Of a stretch of DNA of 16,324 nt, positions 13,905 through 16,324 are shown piece by piece. The position numbers and the translations under genes were made by a program. The first letter of the stretch is position 1. Each line of letters opens with the position of its first letter. Origin of the DNA: Deltaproteobacteria bacterium. Lineage in GTDB: Bacteria > Desulfobacterota > Desulfobacteria > Desulfobacterales > UBA11574. The stretch lies in assembly GCA_019314155.1 (NCBI GenBank), contig JAFCZV010000054.1:1-16324 (forward strand). Direction: 5' to 3'. The notes under the pieces are model-generated. The model was not told the DNA's origin, made no database searches, and saw nothing but the letters and a program-made list of their open reading frames with translations.

Positions 13905-15502
13905 AAAAGGTGACATCTTTGAACGATAAAACATTGATTTTCGGAAACGGACCTTGCGCCCACTATATTGCTGAAGATCTTCTAACCACGGGCGCGGATA
14001 TTGTCATTGCAACCATAGATAAAGCCTGTGATTTCTCTCCATCGGTCGATTCCGGCTCAGTAGAAATCCTTACCGACACACGACTGGTTTCATGCCGTGG
14101 ATCGGTCGGAAATTTCAGAATCTTGGCGGCTCAGGATAACAAAGACATTACAAGAACGGTTGCCGGCATCATTATTGCTGAAGAAGATCAAAGAAAACCC
14201 AATTTTTCCTTGTACGGGTTGAAGGCATCTCCTTACATCATCACTCTCTCCCAGGCAAAGGAATTGCTGCTCGATTCGTCACATGAACAAAGCATTTTTT
14301 CAAAGGCAAAAAAGGCGGTTTTCCTTACCGGGCTTGTTAAAGAAAGTCATCCGGCAATCGCAGAAGAAATCATGCAATTCTCTCTTAGACTCCAATCAGA
14401 CTTTAATCTGCAGATCTATATTCTGACAAACAATCTTAAGGTTGCTGCCAATGGTCTTGAAGTCCTATATCGAGAAACAAAAAAAGCCGGCGCCGTCTAT
14501 ATCAAGTTCACAGATACCCGCCCTGAAATTCATTCTGAAAGCAACGGCAGCATTCAAATTGAGTTTATCGACGAAATAACCCTGAAAAATTTCAGATTAA
14601 CACCGGATGTTACCATTGTTGATGAAACGATTGTCCCGTCTGATTATGCTGCCGATCTTTCAAGAATACTTGGGGTCGATACAGACTCCGACGGATTCGT
14701 CCAGACAGACAATGTTCATCGGTTTGCAGTATCTACCAACAGAAAAGGGATCATGGTTGCGGGACCTTCAAGGAGCATCCAGGCTTACGGCGAACAGATA
14801 ACGGACGCTGTAAATGCTTCACTGGCCTCAGCTGAACTCATTGCCGGCCTTCAGATTGTGCCGGAAGACAGGGCGAAAATCGACAAAGGTCAGTGCATAC
14901 GGTGCTTGACCTGCTATCGTCTCTGTCCATACCGCGCGATAACGCTAAATACACGAGTGGTTGTTGAACCTGGTGCCTGCGAAAGATGCGGAATATGTGC
15001 CGCGCAATGCCCGAGGGGCGCAATTTATATAAAAGATCTTGAACCGGAGTCCATTTCAAATCAGATGGCAACGGGATATGGCCTGCAAGAAGAAGATACC
15101 TTTATGCCATTTTTGGTGGCCTTCTGCTGCAGCCGTTCGGCAGTCCAGGCCCGCGAACTTGCTCGATGCATGGGACACGAACTTCCTTCAGGACTAAAGG
15201 TTATCGAAGTGCCCTGTTCGGGCAGTATATCGTTCGACCATCTCTTTGCAGCATTTGAAAAAAATGCCGATGGTGTTCTGGTCCTGACATGCCATGAAGG
15301 AAACTGTCATTCAGAAAGTGGAAATATTTATGCCCGACAAACGGTCGATCAGATAACAGATAAGTTTTCCAAAATCGGTTTTGAAAAGGAACGCATCGCC
15401 ATACAAACCTTTGCGTCCAATATGGGAACGGAATTTGCGGAGATGGTAAACCGCTTTGAAGCGAATATCCAAAAGCTCGGCCCCAGCAGGCTGAAAAAGT
15501 GA
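13901..15502 (+). CDS. HdrA-like/MvhD fusion protein (QmoB-like)
   Basis: This 533-residue protein has three parts. The first 325 residues resemble a worn HdrA/QmoB flavin domain: LIFGNGPCAHYIAEDL replaces the usual GGGxAG, the cysteine block is absent, and an HdrA-like end IMVAGPSRSIQAYGEQI remains. Residues 330-372 form a two-cluster ferredoxin (C332/335/338/342 and C360/363/366/370). Residues 400-528 are a complete MvhD domain with FCC (409-410), PCSG (439) and TCHEGNCHSE (464, 469). Unlike the stand-alone MvhD upstream, these cysteines follow the family pattern. The ATG overlaps the stop of the preceding HdrA by four bases, so the two are coupled. It should pass electrons from an outside donor to its HdrA partner. 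Confidence 0.9.
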   Translation: MKKVTSLNDKTLIFGNGPCAHYIAEDLLTTGADIVIATIDKACDFSPSVDSGSVEILTDTRLVSCRGSVGNFRILAAQDNKDITRTVAGIIIAEEDQRKPNFSLYGLKASPYIITLSQAKELLLDSSHEQSIFSKAKKAVFLTGLVKESHPAIAEEIMQFSLRLQSDFNLQIYILTNNLKVAANGLEVLYRETKKAGAVYIKFTDTRPEIHSESNGSIQIEFIDEITLKNFRLTPDVTIVDETIVPSDYAADLSRILGVDTDSDGFVQTDNVHRFAVSTNRKGIMVAGPSRSIQAYGEQITDAVNASLASAELIAGLQIVPEDRAKIDKGQCIRCLTCYRLCPYRAITLNTRVVVEPGACERCGICAAQCPRGAIYIKDLEPESISNQMATGYGLQEEDTFMPFLVAFCCSRSAVQARELARCMGHELPSGLKVIEVPCSGSISFDHLFAAFEKNADGVLVLTCHEGNCHSESGNIYARQTVDQITDKFSKIGFEKERIAIQTFASNMGTEFAEMVNRFEANIQKLGPSRLKK

Positions 15503-15607
15503 ATGACGCGGCCGCTGACAATCTATCCATAATTTAATGCCTCGGGATTTCGCTAACCTAATGAAAACATAGAATATTTTTTGAGGCTTGAACGATTGCC
15601 TCGGATA

Positions 15608-15768
15608 TTGAATGCTGGAATGGTGGAATACTGGAAGGTTGGTTTTTTAAAGGATGTTATCCATTTTTAATTTTATCCTCAACACAAATTTTACCATTAA
15701 CCCAACAATTTCATTATCTCGGAACCCATTATTCCAATAATCCAGCATTCCAACTGGGGCGAAGCCCC
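15608..15768. repeat. inverted-repeat intergenic element with terminal hairpin
   Basis: The 297-base gap between the fusion gene and the next HdrC-like gene is filled by an AT-rich element. Its arms are 15608-15630 and 15730-15753, containing GAATGCTGGA with TCCAGCATTC (perfect 10 bp) and TGGAATA with TATTCCA. About 18 of 21 positions match overall. A GGGGC-GAA-GCCCC hairpin (15756-15768) follows the right arm. No gene is visible inside. It looks like a small non-autonomous dispersed repeat that split the operon; a role as a transcript-processing structure is possible. Confidence 0.65.
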
Positions 15769-15799
15769 TAACTTGTAACCCGATGAGGTGAAATGCAAG

Positions 15800-16324
15800 A
15801 TGACAGCAACATCTGAAATAATCGATTTGGATCAAGTCGACCACGACAGGTGCAGGTCCTGGCCGTTTTTACAGGATTATTGTGTTACCTGCGCCCTCTG
15901 TTCCGGATCATGCCCCGCTTCCGGAATAGACGGGTTCGATCCGCGAATGCTCGTTCGGATGGCTTCATTGGGGCTTGTGGAAGAACTGATTGAAGCCAAA
16001 TGGCCTTGGATCTGCACCATGTGCGGCAAATGCGAAAATGTCTGTCCAATGGAGATCGATATTGCCGATCTGATCAGAAAAATTCGATCGTTAAGAGACC
16101 GTGAAAAGGTCCCGGGGATTCTTCATAAAGGTCTTGAAGCTGCATTAGATACCGGCAATAATCTCCGCTTGCCAAAGGAAGACTTTACGTTTATCATCGA
16201 AGACGTTGCCGAAGAGGTGGCAGAAGAACCGGGATTTGAAGGATTCAAAGCACCTGTGGACAAAAAAGGAGCGAATCTTTTAACCACCATCCATAACAAA
16301 CTGGTGAATACGCACACCGAAGAT
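15800..16324 (+). CDS. HdrC-like iron-sulfur protein, start of a probably larger (HdrC-HdrB/D-type) protein, cut by window edge
   Basis: The frame opens with an ATG at 15800 (GAGGTG nine nt upstream) and stays open for 175 codons to the end of the window. The N-terminal part is an HdrC-type domain: CVTCALCSGSCP, then MLVRMASLGLVEELI, then CTMCGKCENVCP, for two [4Fe-4S] clusters. After this comes a spacer (IRSLRDREKVPGILHKGLE and a Glu-rich stretch) that continues to the edge. This tail is much longer than stand-alone HdrC, so a fused CCG (HdrB/HdrD-like) domain or, as in QmoC, a membrane part may follow. It would supply the HdrC function for the second HdrA/HdrA-MvhD module. Confidence 0.88.
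   Translation, partial: MTATSEIIDLDQVDHDRCRSWPFLQDYCVTCALCSGSCPASGIDGFDPRMLVRMASLGLVEELIEAKWPWICTMCGKCENVCPMEIDIADLIRKIRSLRDREKVPGILHKGLEAALDTGNNLRLPKEDFTFIIEDVAEEVAEEPGFEGFKAPVDKKGANLLTTIHNKLVNTHTED

Noticed and set aside
15647..15844. A 65-residue minus-strand ORF
   Set aside because: It lies across the inverted-repeat element and the start of the HdrC-like gene, and its composition fits translated repeat DNA.
1..16324. A CRISPR array, or a lipoate-binding protein gene expected for a classic sHdr locus
   Set aside because: No regularly spaced direct repeats were seen, and no protein with lipoate-domain features occurs in the window. It could lie beyond the right edge.

Overview
The window looks like the chromosome of an anaerobic, sulfate-reducing or syntrophic member of the Desulfobacterota, probably near the Desulfobacterales. 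This is inferred from a dense set of heterodisulfide-reductase-like (Hdr) iron-sulfur flavoproteins, TusA and DsrE family sulfur carriers, a sigma-54 regulatory circuit and moderate GC. No species marker gene is present.

Left part (1-4560) is accessory DNA. A truncated GNAT acetyltransferase ends at an attC-like hairpin site. A 14-helix MFS exporter follows, then about 700 bases of degenerate non-coding DNA. Next come the 3' end of a tRNA without its 5' half, a terminator, a frameshifted tyrosine integrase and two orphan terminators. The last item is a 1.04-kb element: a Y1 (HUH) REP-type transposase between 28-bp inverted repeats. Together these read as the eroded edge of one or more integrated elements.

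Right part (4568-16324) is a regulated energy or sulfur metabolism locus. A PAS sensor / sigma-54 activator (minus strand) diverges from a long plus-strand gene series. Between them lie an array of TTAACA half-sites and a near-consensus -24/-12 promoter. The series is: a TusA-fold protein lacking its cysteine, a TusA with CPGP, an MvhD-like protein, two HdrA-type flavoproteins, a small winged-helix protein, HdrC, HdrB and a DsrE-family protein. After a hairpin repeat comes a second module: another HdrA, an HdrA-like/MvhD fusion (the pair resembles QmoA/QmoB) and, after an inverted-repeat insertion, the start of an HdrC-like protein cut by the window edge.

Working model (inference): TusA and DsrE proteins would hand sulfur or thiol groups to an HdrB/HdrC site. 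The HdrA and MvhD proteins would move electrons between that site and soluble carriers, possibly with flavin-based bifurcation. The layout recalls the sHdr systems of sulfur oxidisers. However, no lipoate-binding protein is visible, and the subunits carry unusual cysteine changes. These are a Cys-less TusA, an HdrB with only one intact CCG domain, two HdrA proteins with complementary ferredoxin domains, and an MvhD with rearranged cysteines.
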